Shown in pieces: positions 28,511-37,796 of a stretch of 64,000 bases of DNA (position 1 is the stretch's first letter; every line of letters begins with the position of its first letter). Source of the stretch: Janthinobacterium sp. 17J80-10 (GTDB taxonomy: Bacteria > Pseudomonadota > Gammaproteobacteria > Burkholderiales > Burkholderiaceae_D); assembly GCF_004114795.1 (NCBI RefSeq), contig NZ_CP035311.1, positions 2,480,001 to 2,544,000 on the forward strand, read 5' to 3'. The notes beneath the pieces were generated by a model. The model saw only the letters and a program-made list of their open reading frames with translations. It searched no databases and had not been told where the DNA came from. The position numbers were made by a program, and so were the translations under genes.

Positions 28511-30652
28511 TTACTGCTGCGGCTGGACTTGCTCGCCCTGGCCGGCGCCCTCTTCGGCAGCGACGGCTTTCATCGACAGCTTGAGGCGGCCACGGTCATC
28601 GGTTTCCAGAACCTTGACGCGCACTTCCTGGCCTTCCTTGAGGTAGTCGGCGACGGCATTGACGCGCTCGTTGGCGATCTGGCTAATGTGCAGCAAGCCA
28701 TCCTTGCCTGGCAAGACTTGCACGATCGCGCCGAAGTCCAGCAGCTTCAGGACCACGCCATCATAGAGCTTGCCCACCTCGACTGATGCGGTCAGTTCCT
28801 CGATGCGGCGCTTGGCTTCCTGGCCAGCCGAAGCATCGACGGAAGCAATGGTGACCACGCCTTCGTCGCTGATGTCGATCTGGGTACCGGTTTCCTCGGT
28901 CAGCGCGCGAATGACGGCGCCGCCCTTGCCGATAACGTCACGGATTTTTTCCGGATTGATCTTGATGGTGATCAGGCGCGGTGCGAAGTCGGACAGCTCA
29001 CCCTTGCCAGCTGGCACGGCTTCCTGCATCTTGGCGAGGATATGCAGGCGGCCCTCCTGGGCTTGCGCCAGTGCGACCTGCATGATTTCCTTGGTGATGC
29101 CCTGGATCTTGATGTCCATCTGCAGCGCGGTGATGCCATTGGCAGTGCCGGCCACCTTGAAGTCCATGTCGCCCAAGTGATCTTCATCGCCCAGGATATC
29201 GGTCAGGACGGCGAATTTGCTGCCGTCCTTGATCAGGCCCATGGCGATGCCGGCCACGTGCGAAGTCATCGGCACGCCAGCGTCCATCAGTGCCAGGCAG
29301 CCGCCGCAGACGGATGCCATCGACGACGAACCGTTCGATTCGGTGATTTCCGACACCAGGCGCACCGAGTAGCTGAACTCTTCCGGCGCCGGCAAGGCAG
29401 CGACCAGGGCACGCTTGGCCAGGCGGCCATGGCCGATTTCGCGGCGCTTCGGGGTGCCGACGCGGCCGGTTTCGCCGGTGGCGAACGGGGGCATGTTGTA
29501 ATGCATCATGAAGCGGTCGCTGTACTCGCCCATCAGCGCATCGATCTTCTGTTCGTCGCGCGCGGTGCCGAGCGTGGCAATGACCAGCGCCTGGGTTTCA
29601 CCACGGGTAAACAGCGCCGAACCGTGGGTACGCGGCAAAACGCCGGTACGGATCGAGATCGGACGCACGGTGCGGGTATCGCGGCCGTCGATGCGCGGCT
29701 CGCCTTCGAGGATCTGCGAACGCACGATCTTGGCTTCCATGTCGAACAGGATATTGCCGACTTCAGCCGAATCCGGTGCGGCAGCGCCGATCGAGGCAGC
29801 TTCCGCGGCCAGCGCAGCATTCACGCTGGAGGTCACGTCCTTCAGCTTGGCGGTACGGGCCTGCTTGTCCTTGGTCTGGTAGGCTTCGCGCAGCTTGGCT
29901 TCGGCGAAATGCGCCACGCGGCCGATCAGCGCTTCATTCTTCGGCGCCGGGCTCCACTGCACTTCCGGCTTGCCGCCATCGCGCACCAGTTCATGGATGG
30001 CGTCGATGACAGCCTTCATCTGTTCGTGGCCGTACACCACCGCGCCCAGCATCACTTCTTCCGACAGCTGCTGTGCTTCGGACTCGACCATCAGCACGGC
30101 TTGCTCGGTACCGGCGACCACCAGGTCGAGCTTCGAATTTGCCAGTTGCGCCACGGTCGGGTTCAGCACGTACTGGCCATCGATGTAGCCGACGCGGGCG
30201 GCGCCGATCGGGCCGCTGAAAGGGATGCCGGAGACGCTCAGGGCGGCCGAGGTGCCGATCATGGCGGCGATGTCCGGGTCGATTTCCGGGTTGACCGACA
30301 ACACGTGCACGATCACCTGGACTTCATTCATGTAGCCCTCAGGGAACAACGGGCGGATCGGACGGTCGATCAGGCGCGATGTCAGGGTTTCCTTTTCCGA
30401 AGGACGGCCTTCGCGCTTGAAGAAGCCGCCGGGAATGCGGCCGGCAGCGTAGGTTTTCTCGACATAGTCGACGGTCAGCGGGAAGAAATCCTGGCCTGGC
30501 TTGGCATCCTTCTTGGCTACCACGGTGGCGAGCACGACGGTATCTTCGATCGACACCAGTACGGCACCGGAAGCCTGGCGGGCGATTTCGCCGGTTTCCA
30601 GGGTGACTTGATGCTGGCCGTACTGGAAGGTCTTGGTAACTTTGTTAAACAC
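28511..30652 (-). CDS. pnp: Polyribonucleotide nucleotidyltransferase (PNPase)
   Basis: 713 residues. It is a trimeric 3'-5' phosphorolytic exoribonuclease and part of the RNA degradosome. Domain order is RNase PH 1, helical linker, RNase PH 2 ([15 protein letters not shown] with the metal-binding aspartates), KH ([20 protein letters not shown]) and S1 ([20 protein letters not shown]). It is downstream of rpsO, the usual arrangement. In enterobacteria PNPase represses its own rpsO-pnp message, but a terminator lies between the genes here and no specific site was identified. Confidence 0.98.
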   Translation of the reverse strand: MFNKVTKTFQYGQHQVTLETGEIARQASGAVLVSIEDTVVLATVVAKKDAKPGQDFFPLTVDYVEKTYAAGRIPGGFFKREGRPSEKETLTSRLIDRPIRPLFPEGYMNEVQVIVHVLSVNPEIDPDIAAMIGTSAALSVSGIPFSGPIGAARVGYIDGQYVLNPTVAQLANSKLDLVVAGTEQAVLMVESEAQQLSEEVMLGAVVYGHEQMKAVIDAIHELVRDGGKPEVQWSPAPKNEALIGRVAHFAEAKLREAYQTKDKQARTAKLKDVTSSVNAALAAEAASIGAAAPDSAEVGNILFDMEAKIVRSQILEGEPRIDGRDTRTVRPISIRTGVLPRTHGSALFTRGETQALVIATLGTARDEQKIDALMGEYSDRFMMHYNMPPFATGETGRVGTPKRREIGHGRLAKRALVAALPAPEEFSYSVRLVSEITESNGSSSMASVCGGCLALMDAGVPMTSHVAGIAMGLIKDGSKFAVLTDILGDEDHLGDMDFKVAGTANGITALQMDIKIQGITKEIMQVALAQAQEGRLHILAKMQEAVPAGKGELSDFAPRLITIKINPEKIRDVIGKGGAVIRALTEETGTQIDISDEGVVTIASVDASAGQEAKRRIEELTASVEVGKLYDGVVLKLLDFGAIVQVLPGKDGLLHISQIANERVNAVADYLKEGQEVRVKVLETDDRGRLKLSMKAVAAEEGAGQGEQVQPQQ

Positions 30653-30771
30653 GGTGTTTCCTTTCTATTTTTGCCGACGGATTTTCAGGGGCCGTCGTTC
30701 ACCTCACCACGAGCAAGTCATCCTGGGATCACCTGCTTTTTACAACCGGTCCTACGCCCTGCCGAATCCGC

Positions 30772-30811
30772 AAAAAACAAATGCCCACATCAGCGAACTG
30801 ACGCGGGCATT
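30772..30811 (-). terminator. Terminator between rpsO and pnp
   Basis: A 14-bp stem (30780-30793 with 30798-30811, two G-U type pairs) closed by a TTCG tetraloop and followed by TTTGTTTTTT on the minus strand. It begins about 35 bases after the rpsO stop, so pnp needs read-through or its own promoter in 30653-30770. Confidence 0.88.
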
Positions 30812-30845
30812 GACTGACTAGTTCGGAACAGGATATCGCAAAGAA

Positions 30846-31115
30846 TTACTTGCGCAGGCCGAGCTTTTCGATCAGGGCGCGATAGCGATTGGCATCCTTG
30901 CCCTTCAGGTAAGACAGCAGGCTCTTGCGGCGGTTGACCATCATGATCAGGCCACGGCGGGAGTGGTGATCCTTGGCGTGGGCCTTGAAGTGGCCGTTGA
31001 GTTCGTTGATGCGTGCGGTCAGCAGGGCGACTTGCACTTCCGGCGAGCCGGTATCGTTTTGGCCGCGGGCGTTGTCCGCGATAATGGCGGCTTTGTTGAT
31101 GTTTTCTACAGACAT
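30846..31115 (-). CDS. rpsO: 30S ribosomal protein S15
   Basis: 89 residues, the normal length. It binds 16S rRNA helices 20-22 early in 30S assembly. Typical segments are [40 protein letters not shown] and the C-terminal [20 protein letters not shown] lies about 5 bases before the ATG. Confidence 0.98.
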   Translation of the reverse strand: MSVENINKAAIIADNARGQNDTGSPEVQVALLTARINELNGHFKAHAKDHHSRRGLIMMVNRRKSLLSYLKGKDANRYRALIEKLGLRK

Positions 31116-31183
31116 GATTACCTTTCACATGCGGTGACTGGAGTCGCAACCCCATTTACACCGTGAACAAATGATGAAAAAAA

Positions 31184-31200
31184 CTGGTCAAATCGACCAG
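31184..31200. promoter_or_regulatory. Dyad between rpsO and the divergent lipoprotein gene
   Basis: Perfect CTGGTC-N5-GACCAG inverted repeat in the divergent interval, 68 bases upstream of rpsO and 24 bases before the proposed lipoprotein start. It could be an operator; no family can be named. Confidence 0.3.
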
Positions 31201-31224
31201 AGGGCGAAGTATACAGGAATTCAC

Positions 31225-31785
31225 TTGAACATTCAAACACTTAGCGTGTTTTTCCAGGGATTTCCCAAATTTCTCTGGCGCAGCCACCTGTCGGCAGCTG
31301 GCTGCGCGACAGTATTGGCGCTTCTGGGCGCTTGCAGCCTGCCGCAACCGGTTGCGATCGGCTACTCGGAAGCACAGGTACTGGCGGCCCGTGGCACGCC
31401 GACCCACCGCTACCGGCTCGGCAGCGAGGAATTGCTGGAATATATGACGGGTCCCTACGGCCAGGAAACCTGGATGGCGCGGATGGACGCCAATGGTAAA
31501 TTAGTATCCTTTCAACAGGTACTGACGGAAGAAAAATTTTCCACCATTAAAGTGAACAGTGCGACCCGGGAAGACGTGCTGCATGCGATCGGCGCCCCGA
31601 GCGAGCGTACCTGGCTGCGGCTGTCGCGCCTGGAAGTCTGGACCTATCCTTACCGGCAATACGATATCTGGGATTCCCTGATGCACGTTCACTTCGACAG
31701 CAGCGGCATCGTGCGCAAGATGGAAAATGCCCGCGACTTCCGCTCCCGCGGCATGAACGTGTTCGGCGCCCCCTCCCCCTGGTAA
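31225..31785 (+). CDS. Putative SmpA/OmlA-like outer membrane lipoprotein
   Basis: Predicted lipoprotein of 186 residues from the TTG at 31225. A hydrophobic stretch ends in lipobox LLGAC-S at about residue 37, so the mature N-terminus is a lipidated cysteine. The mature part has two similar halves (YSEAQVLAARGTPTHRYRL and ATREDVLHAIGAPSERTWL). Each carries the short helix plus G-x-P turn of BamE/SmpA-type folds. Start choice is uncertain: TTG 31225 has GGAA 5 bases upstream, GTG 31246 would give a shorter signal, and ATG 31171 would give a 55-residue pre-lipobox region. It is divergent from rpsO and convergent with leuA. Function unknown. Confidence 0.72.
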   Translation: MNIQTLSVFFQGFPKFLWRSHLSAAGCATVLALLGACSLPQPVAIGYSEAQVLAARGTPTHRYRLGSEELLEYMTGPYGQETWMARMDANGKLVSFQQVLTEEKFSTIKVNSATREDVLHAIGAPSERTWLRLSRLEVWTYPYRQYDIWDSLMHVHFDSSGIVRKMENARDFRSRGMNVFGAPSPW

Positions 31786-31809
31786 CGACTCGGGTTAACG
31801 CGCCACCGC

Positions 31810-33354
31810 TTACAGCTGCGGGTTGAGCTTTTCGACCTTGGAATGCAGCTTGTTCAAGGCAGACAGATAAGCCTTGGCCGACGCCACCACGATATCCAGG
31901 TCGGCGCCCACGCCATTGACGATGCGCCCCGCCTTGGACAGGCGCATGGTCACCTCGCCTTGCGACTGCGTGCCCGTGGTGATCGCGTTCACCGAGAACA
32001 GCAGCAGCTCGGCGCCGCTGCCCACCTTGGCTTCGATGGCATTGAGCGTGGCATCGACCGGGCCATTGCCCTCCCCTTCGGCAGCCGTTTCCTTGCCATC
32101 AATGGAAAACACGACTTTCGACACCGGCCGCTCGCCGGTTTCGGAGTGCTGCGACAGCGAAACGAAACGGAAGTATTCCTGCTCGTGCGACTGCTGCTCA
32201 TCGCCGACCAGCGCCATGATGTCTTCGTCGAAGATTTCCGACTTGCGGTCGGCCAGGTCCTTGAAGCGCGCGAAGGCCGCGTTCACCTCGGCTTCGGAAT
32301 CGAGATGGATCCCCAGCTCGTCCAGGCGCTGCTTGAAGGCATTGCGGCCTGAGAGCTTGCCCAGAACGATCTTGTTGGCGCTCCAGCCGACGTCTTCGGC
32401 GCGCATGATTTCATACGTATCGCGGGCCTTCAGCACGCCGTCCTGGTGAATGCCGGAAGCGTGGGCAAACGCGTTGGCGCCCACCACCGACTTGTTGGGC
32501 TGCACGGCAAAGCCGGTAATCTGCGACACCAGCTTGGAGGTCGGCACGATCTGCGTGGTATCGATGCCGACGTCGAGATTGAAGTAGTCGCGCCGGGTGC
32601 GCACGGCCATGACGATTTCTTCCAGGGCCGTATTGCCGGCCCGCTCGCCCAGGCCATTGATGGTGCACTCCACCTGGCGCGCGCCGCCGATCATCACGCC
32701 GGCAAGCGAATTGGCGACTGCCATGCCCAGGTCGTTATGGCAATGCACCGACCAGACCGCCTTGTCCGAATTCGGGATGCGCTCGCGCAGGGTCTTGAGC
32801 ATGTTGCCGTACAACTCAGGCACGCCATAGCCGACCGTATCGGCGAAGTTGATGGTCGTGGCGCCCTCCCGGATTACCGCCTCCAGCACCCGGCACAGGA
32901 AATCCACGTCGGAGCGGCTGCCGTCTTCCGGGCTGAACTCGACATCATCGGTAAACTGGCGCGCGTAACGCACAGCCTGTTTTGCCTGTTCCAGCACCTG
33001 GTCCGGCGTCATGCGCAGCTTCTTTTCCATGTGCAGCGGCGACGTCGCGATAAAGGTATGGATACGCTTGCGCGCGGCCGGTGCGAGCGCTTCGGCGGCA
33101 CGCGCAATATCGCGCTCGTTGGCGCGCGACAGCGAACATACCGTGGAATCCTTGATCAGGCCGGCAATCGCCTTGATCGCCTCGAAGTCGCCCTGCGAAG
33201 ATGCGGCGAACCCTGCCTCGATCACATCCACCTTCAGCCGTTCGAGCTGGCGGGCGATGCGGATTTTTTCTTCCTTGGTCATCGACGCGCCCGGAGATTG
33301 CTCGCCATCGCGCAGGGTGGTGTCGAATATGATCAGTCTGGAAGAATCGGCCAT
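31810..33354 (-). CDS. leuA: 2-isopropylmalate synthase
   Basis: 514 residues. Condenses 2-oxoisovalerate with acetyl-CoA, the committed step of leucine synthesis, and is normally feedback-inhibited by leucine. Catalytic TIM barrel: [14 protein letters not shown] at the N-terminus, [18 protein letters not shown] with metal-binding histidines, and [17 protein letters not shown]. The C-terminal 130 residues form the LeuA regulatory domain. Start ATG 33352-33354 has AGGAG 6 bases upstream; in-frame codons further 5' lack an SD. It is the last gene after ilvIHC and pssA, as in other betaproteobacteria, but it has its own terminator-isolated upstream region. Confidence 0.97.
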   Translation of the reverse strand: MADSSRLIIFDTTLRDGEQSPGASMTKEEKIRIARQLERLKVDVIEAGFAASSQGDFEAIKAIAGLIKDSTVCSLSRANERDIARAAEALAPAARKRIHTFIATSPLHMEKKLRMTPDQVLEQAKQAVRYARQFTDDVEFSPEDGSRSDVDFLCRVLEAVIREGATTINFADTVGYGVPELYGNMLKTLRERIPNSDKAVWSVHCHNDLGMAVANSLAGVMIGGARQVECTINGLGERAGNTALEEIVMAVRTRRDYFNLDVGIDTTQIVPTSKLVSQITGFAVQPNKSVVGANAFAHASGIHQDGVLKARDTYEIMRAEDVGWSANKIVLGKLSGRNAFKQRLDELGIHLDSEAEVNAAFARFKDLADRKSEIFDEDIMALVGDEQQSHEQEYFRFVSLSQHSETGERPVSKVVFSIDGKETAAEGEGNGPVDATLNAIEAKVGSGAELLLFSVNAITTGTQSQGEVTMRLSKAGRIVNGVGADLDIVVASAKAYLSALNKLHSKVEKLNPQL

Positions 33355-33392
33355 GGTGTGCTCCTGGTAAAACGCGATGAAAAAAAGCGGCG

Positions 33393-33449
33393 GCAAGCAT
33401 CTTCACCCGAGGCAGGCGACAGCTTGCATCAGGGAATACATGAATTGTA
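33393..33449 (-). promoter_or_regulatory. Candidate promoter and leader of leuA
   Basis: TACAAT on the minus strand at 33444-33449 is a good -10 box but lacks a clear -35. The leader would be about 83 nt. It contains a hairpin with arms GCAAGC/GCTTGC (33393-33427), then CGCCGC and seven T, and a tiny frame (33403-33429) coding MQAVACLG. Only one leucine codon is present, so a leucine attenuator is possible but unsupported. Confidence 0.35.
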
Positions 33450-33480
33450 ATGGATAGGAAATTTTGCGCCTGAATGCCGC

Positions 33481-33505
33481 AAAAAAACGCCCGCATGTGC
33501 GGGCG
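33481..33505 (-). terminator. Terminator after the BON-LysM gene
   Basis: Minus-strand CGCCCGC/GCGGGCG stem (7 bp, 4-nt loop) followed by seven T, 18 bases after the stop. It separates the pssA group from leuA. Confidence 0.9.
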
Positions 33506-33522
33506 CGGCCGGCAACGACAGG

Positions 33523-34050
33523 TTAATGCAGGGAGGCCTGGTCGGGAATGCGCAGCATCTGGCCAGGATAAATCTTGTCCGGATCGCTCAGCATGGGCCG
33601 GTTGGATTCGAAAATCAGCATGTACTTGTTGGGGTCGCCATAGAATTGCTTGGCAATCTTGGACAGGGAATCGCCGCTTTGCACGGTATACCATTGCGAC
33701 TGGGACGCCTCGGTTTGCGAGACATTGAGTTCATCGTTGACATGCGCCACACCCTGCACATTGCCGCAGCAAAGCAGGATTTTTTCTTTTGCCTGCTGGT
33801 CGGGCACGGTGCCCGAAACCGTGACGGTTGCGCTGGAAGAATCGTACGCAATATCCACCCCCTCGGTCGGCAGGTGCTGGACGGCGATGTAATCGCGGAT
33901 GGCCTGCTCCAGTTCCTGCTCCTTGGCGCGCAGCCCCGAAGTGGCAGCAGCGTCAGCCGAGGCGGATTGATCCTGCGGCGCTTCGGCTTTGAGATGGCCA
34001 CCGTGCAATAATTTTTCGCCGGCTTCTTTCATGAATGACAGCAACCCCAT
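33523..34050 (-). CDS. BON and LysM domain protein, Kbp/YgaU-like
   Basis: 175 residues without a signal peptide. N-terminal GLLSFMKEAGEKLL is the pattern of E. coli YgaU/Kbp, a cytosolic potassium-binding protein. A BON domain (about 45-110, with SSATVTVSGTVPDQQAKEKI) and a C-terminal LysM domain (about 120-170, WYTVQSGDSLSKIAKQFYGD) follow. Two adjacent cysteines (LLCCGN) sit in the BON part. Kbp responds to K+ and osmotic stress in E. coli; the same role here is inference. SD AGGAGAATG. It sits between pssA and the leuA promoter. Confidence 0.87.
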   Translation of the reverse strand: MGLLSFMKEAGEKLLHGGHLKAEAPQDQSASADAAATSGLRAKEQELEQAIRDYIAVQHLPTEGVDIAYDSSSATVTVSGTVPDQQAKEKILLCCGNVQGVAHVNDELNVSQTEASQSQWYTVQSGDSLSKIAKQFYGDPNKYMLIFESNRPMLSDPDKIYPGQMLRIPDQASLH

Positions 34051-34140
34051 GACATTCTCCTCTAGTGATGGAAAATCCCATCATGGCACCTGGAGAATGC
34101 CGTGGCCACCTGTTTCATCTGACGCAAAACAAGGATTCTG

Positions 34141-35055
34141 TTACTTCTCTTCAGGAGATTTTTCCTCGTGGGTTTCATCTCTGGTCTGGATGATGCTCAC
34201 AGGCTTGCCCTTGGCTAGGCGCCAGAAATACACGCCATATCCTGACAAGCCGTACAGCACGAAGATACCGAACAGCACCTTGGGCGGATCGCTCGACACT
34301 GCCACGAAAATCAGGACGATGACAAAAATCGCGATGAATGGCACCGACTTGCGGAAATTGATATCCTTAAAACTATAGAACGGTACGTTGGTCACCATGG
34401 TCAGGCCGGCATAGAGCGTAATGCCGAATGCGATCCAGCTCAGCTCCGCGCGCGGCACGCCCAGGTCATCCATCAGCCAGACGAAACCTGCCACCAGGGC
34501 CGCAGCCGCCGGGCTGGGCAATCCCTGGAAATAGCGCTTGTCGACCACGCCGATATTCGTATTGAAACGCGCCAGCCGCAATGCGGCGCAGGCACAATAA
34601 ATGAAGGCCGCAAGCCAGCCCAGCTTGCCCCAGCCGGCATCACCCAGCCCGCGCAGGGCCCAGACATACACCACCAGCGCCGGCGCGGCGCCAAAGGACA
34701 CCATGTCCGACAGGCTGTCGTACTGCGCGCCGAACTCGCTTTGCGTATGGGTCAGGCGCGCCACGCGGCCATCCACGGCATCGAGCACCATGGCGGCGAA
34801 AATGGCGACCGCGGCATAGTCGAATTTGAGGTTCATCGCCATCACGATGGCATAGAAGCCGCAAAACAGCGCCGCCGTGGTAAAGGCGTTCGGCAACAGG
34901 TAGATGCTGCGCCGGCGCAGGCTCGGCCGGCCGATTTCTTCCGTTGCTTCCGGATGGGTTTCCAGCTCGGCCAGGCGCTTGTTCTTTAAGAGGTGCCGCG
35001 GACGCGGCAACAACGGAATCTTTTTTTGAGATTTACGTCGAGGAAAGTGTGCCAT
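34141..35055 (-). CDS. pssA: CDP-diacylglycerol--serine O-phosphatidyltransferase
   Basis: 304-residue membrane enzyme making phosphatidylserine, precursor of phosphatidylethanolamine. The CDP-alcohol phosphotransferase motif D-x2-DG-x2-AR-x8-G-x3-D-x3-D is exact (DAVDGRVARLTHTQ, then GAQYDSLSD). About eight membrane helices follow a basic N-terminus. The ATG at 35053-35055 (MAHFPRRKS) fits relatives; a longer in-frame extension is arginine-rich noise. In many betaproteobacteria psd precedes this gene, but here a small lipoprotein and a SIMPL gene do. Confidence 0.94.
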   Translation of the reverse strand: MAHFPRRKSQKKIPLLPRPRHLLKNKRLAELETHPEATEEIGRPSLRRRSIYLLPNAFTTAALFCGFYAIVMAMNLKFDYAAVAIFAAMVLDAVDGRVARLTHTQSEFGAQYDSLSDMVSFGAAPALVVYVWALRGLGDAGWGKLGWLAAFIYCACAALRLARFNTNIGVVDKRYFQGLPSPAAAALVAGFVWLMDDLGVPRAELSWIAFGITLYAGLTMVTNVPFYSFKDINFRKSVPFIAIFVIVLIFVAVSSDPPKVLFGIFVLYGLSGYGVYFWRLAKGKPVSIIQTRDETHEEKSPEEK

Positions 35056-35137
35056 AAGTATTCTGTGGTGATGGTATGCCCTCGCCGAAGGCGGCATACG
35101 ATGTGAAGTCAGGGAGCCGGGCTGATCATGCGGCCAT

Positions 35138-35329
35138 TCATTTGCTGGCCTCGTCGGCAGCCTGCCGGTGTTCCTGCGCCTGTTGCTGCAGAACCCCTTC
35201 CACTGCCTTTGCCTTGCCCAGCGCATCACGCTGGCTCTTGGCGATATCCGGTGGCGACTCTGCCGGCTGACATCCACCGGCCAGAACGACAATTGCAGCG
35301 AGTGTCACGCTTGGCAATTTACGCTTCAT
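35138..35329 (-). CDS. Small predicted lipoprotein
   Basis: 63 residues. MKRKLPSVTLAAIVVLAGGC is a lipoprotein signal with lipobox LAGG-C at residue 20. The mature part is a short polar helix rich in Q, A, K and E. SD GGGGGA lies 7 bases before the ATG. It lies 12 bases after the SIMPL gene and 82 before pssA, so it is probably in the same transcript. Not recognised as a named family. Confidence 0.75.
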   Translation of the reverse strand: MKRKLPSVTLAAIVVLAGGCQPAESPPDIAKSQRDALGKAKAVEGVLQQQAQEHRQAADEASK

Positions 35330-35341
35330 ATTCGTTCCCCC

Positions 35342-36106
35342 TCATTTGAATTTTACTTTACCGACTACCCGCATCTGCAGCGTCGTCTCGCCGGGCTCGA
35401 AATTCGGCTCCTCGACAGGCGCGGATTCCCGCGCTGAAGCGGATGCCAAACCAATGGTTTTGGCGCGCGCCATATCCGCCTGCGGCGCATAGGCACCGGA
35501 CGCTTCGAAATCGATCATTTCCAGCACGGCATCGGATGGCCGACGGCCCATTGCCCTGGCGATTGCCGCGATGCGTTCATTCAGGTTCTTGTAGCTGGCT
35601 TCAATGCGCTGCTGGTCCAGCTTCGCCGTCGCGGCGTCACTCAAACCGAATTGTAAGCCATTCAGTGCCAGCAATTTTTGCGCTGCTGCGACTGTCTTCG
35701 GCAATGCCGCAAGGTTGATGGTCCTTACTTCCAGATACTGGCCGACACGCCATCCCACTGGCTGCCGAAGCTTGCCCGCATTGCCCGTGCGCGGCTGCAC
35801 CGGCTCGTCGCTGTAGATCGGGTAGGTGTAGTAACCGTGGGTTTTCAGGCGCGCCTGCGGATCGGCGCTGCGGAGAATGTCGGTACCCTGCCGCATCTTC
35901 AGGTTCACGCGCGAGGCAGCAACCGTTTTGTCCTTGTCCTGCTCTTCCAGCATGAAGGTCGCGCGCGCTTCGTCGTTGACCTGTGTCACCTCACCTTCCG
36001 CTGGCACGACAACCAGGGTACCGGCGGTCTGTACGCCAGCCTGGGCCTGCGCAAACGACATCGTTGCGGCGCATGCCAGCAACACCAGTATTTTATTCAG
36101 GCGCAT
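35342..36106 (-). CDS. Periplasmic SIMPL domain protein (DUF541)
   Basis: 254 residues. Signal peptide MRLNKILVLLACAATMSFAQAQA, then a SIMPL (DUF541) domain covering most of the mature protein. Typical features are VVPAEGEVTQVNDEARATFM, YPIYSDEPVQ, GWRVGQYLEVRT and ERIAAIARAMGRRPSDAV. Members are periplasmic or outer-membrane associated and little understood; some affect oxidative stress. Start ATG 36104-36106 has GGAGG 9 bases upstream. The ilvC terminator ends 18 bases before the start, which leaves no room for a separate promoter downstream of it. Confidence 0.85.
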   Translation of the reverse strand: MRLNKILVLLACAATMSFAQAQAGVQTAGTLVVVPAEGEVTQVNDEARATFMLEEQDKDKTVAASRVNLKMRQGTDILRSADPQARLKTHGYYTYPIYSDEPVQPRTGNAGKLRQPVGWRVGQYLEVRTINLAALPKTVAAAQKLLALNGLQFGLSDAATAKLDQQRIEASYKNLNERIAAIARAMGRRPSDAVLEMIDFEASGAYAPQADMARAKTIGLASASARESAPVEEPNFEPGETTLQMRVVGKVKFK

Positions 36107-36123
36107 CGTCACGAACCTCCAGT

Positions 36124-36152
36124 AAAAAAGGGGCGTACATCCTGTACGCCCC
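36124..36152 (-). terminator. Terminator after ilvC
   Basis: Minus-strand GGGGCGTACA/TGTACGCCCC stem (10 bp, 3-nt loop) followed by TTTTTT, 45 bases after the ilvC stop and immediately upstream of the SIMPL gene SD. Confidence 0.92.
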
Positions 36153-36196
36153 ATTCAGTTTAACCAGACTGGTTGCCAGTTGGTCAAAAGTTTTGC

Positions 36197-37222
<1,026 letters not shown>

Positions 37223-37302
37223 CTAATTTTCAAAAATTTATATTTTGCGGGGCCGCTGCACGCTGTCCCCAACACTAAACACTATAGAACCAACCAGTTC
37301 AA

Positions 37303-37794
37303 CTAGATTTTCAGAATCCGTTCGCCGCGCCCGATGCCAGAACCGCCCGTACGCACGGTTTCCAGGATCGCACCGCGATCGATGGCATCAATGAACGCGT
37401 CGAGCTTGCCCTTGTTGCCGGTCAACTCAATCGTGTACGTCTTTTCCGTGACATCGATGATGCGTCCGCGGAAGATATCCGCGGTGCGCTTCATTTCCTC
37501 ACGTTCCTTGCCCACCGCACGCACCTTGATCAGCATCAGTTCGCGCTCGATATGCGCGCCTTCAGTCAAATCCACCACCTTGACCACCTCGATCAGGCGG
37601 TTCAGGTGCTTGGTGATCTGCTCGATCACGTCGTCGGAACCGGTCGTTGCAATGGTCATGCGCGACAGGGTCGGGTCTTCGGTCGGCGCTACGGTCAGCG
37701 TTTCGATGTTGTAACCGCGCGCAGAAAACAGGCCGACCACGCGGGACAAGGCGCCTGCTTCGTTTTCCAGCAATACAGAAATAATGTGACGCAT
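37303..37794 (-). CDS. ilvH: Acetolactate synthase small (regulatory) subunit
   Basis: 163 residues. Two ACT-like domains bind valine and tune the large subunit. The N-terminal ACT domain reads HIISVLLENEAGALSRVVGLFSARGYNIETL, with the second domain from about residue 80. It lies 2 bases after the ilvI stop, so the pair is translationally linked. Confidence 0.97.
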   Translation of the reverse strand: MRHIISVLLENEAGALSRVVGLFSARGYNIETLTVAPTEDPTLSRMTIATTGSDDVIEQITKHLNRLIEVVKVVDLTEGAHIERELMLIKVRAVGKEREEMKRTADIFRGRIIDVTEKTYTIELTGNKGKLDAFIDAIDRGAILETVRTGGSGIGRGERILKI

Positions 37795-37796
37795 GA

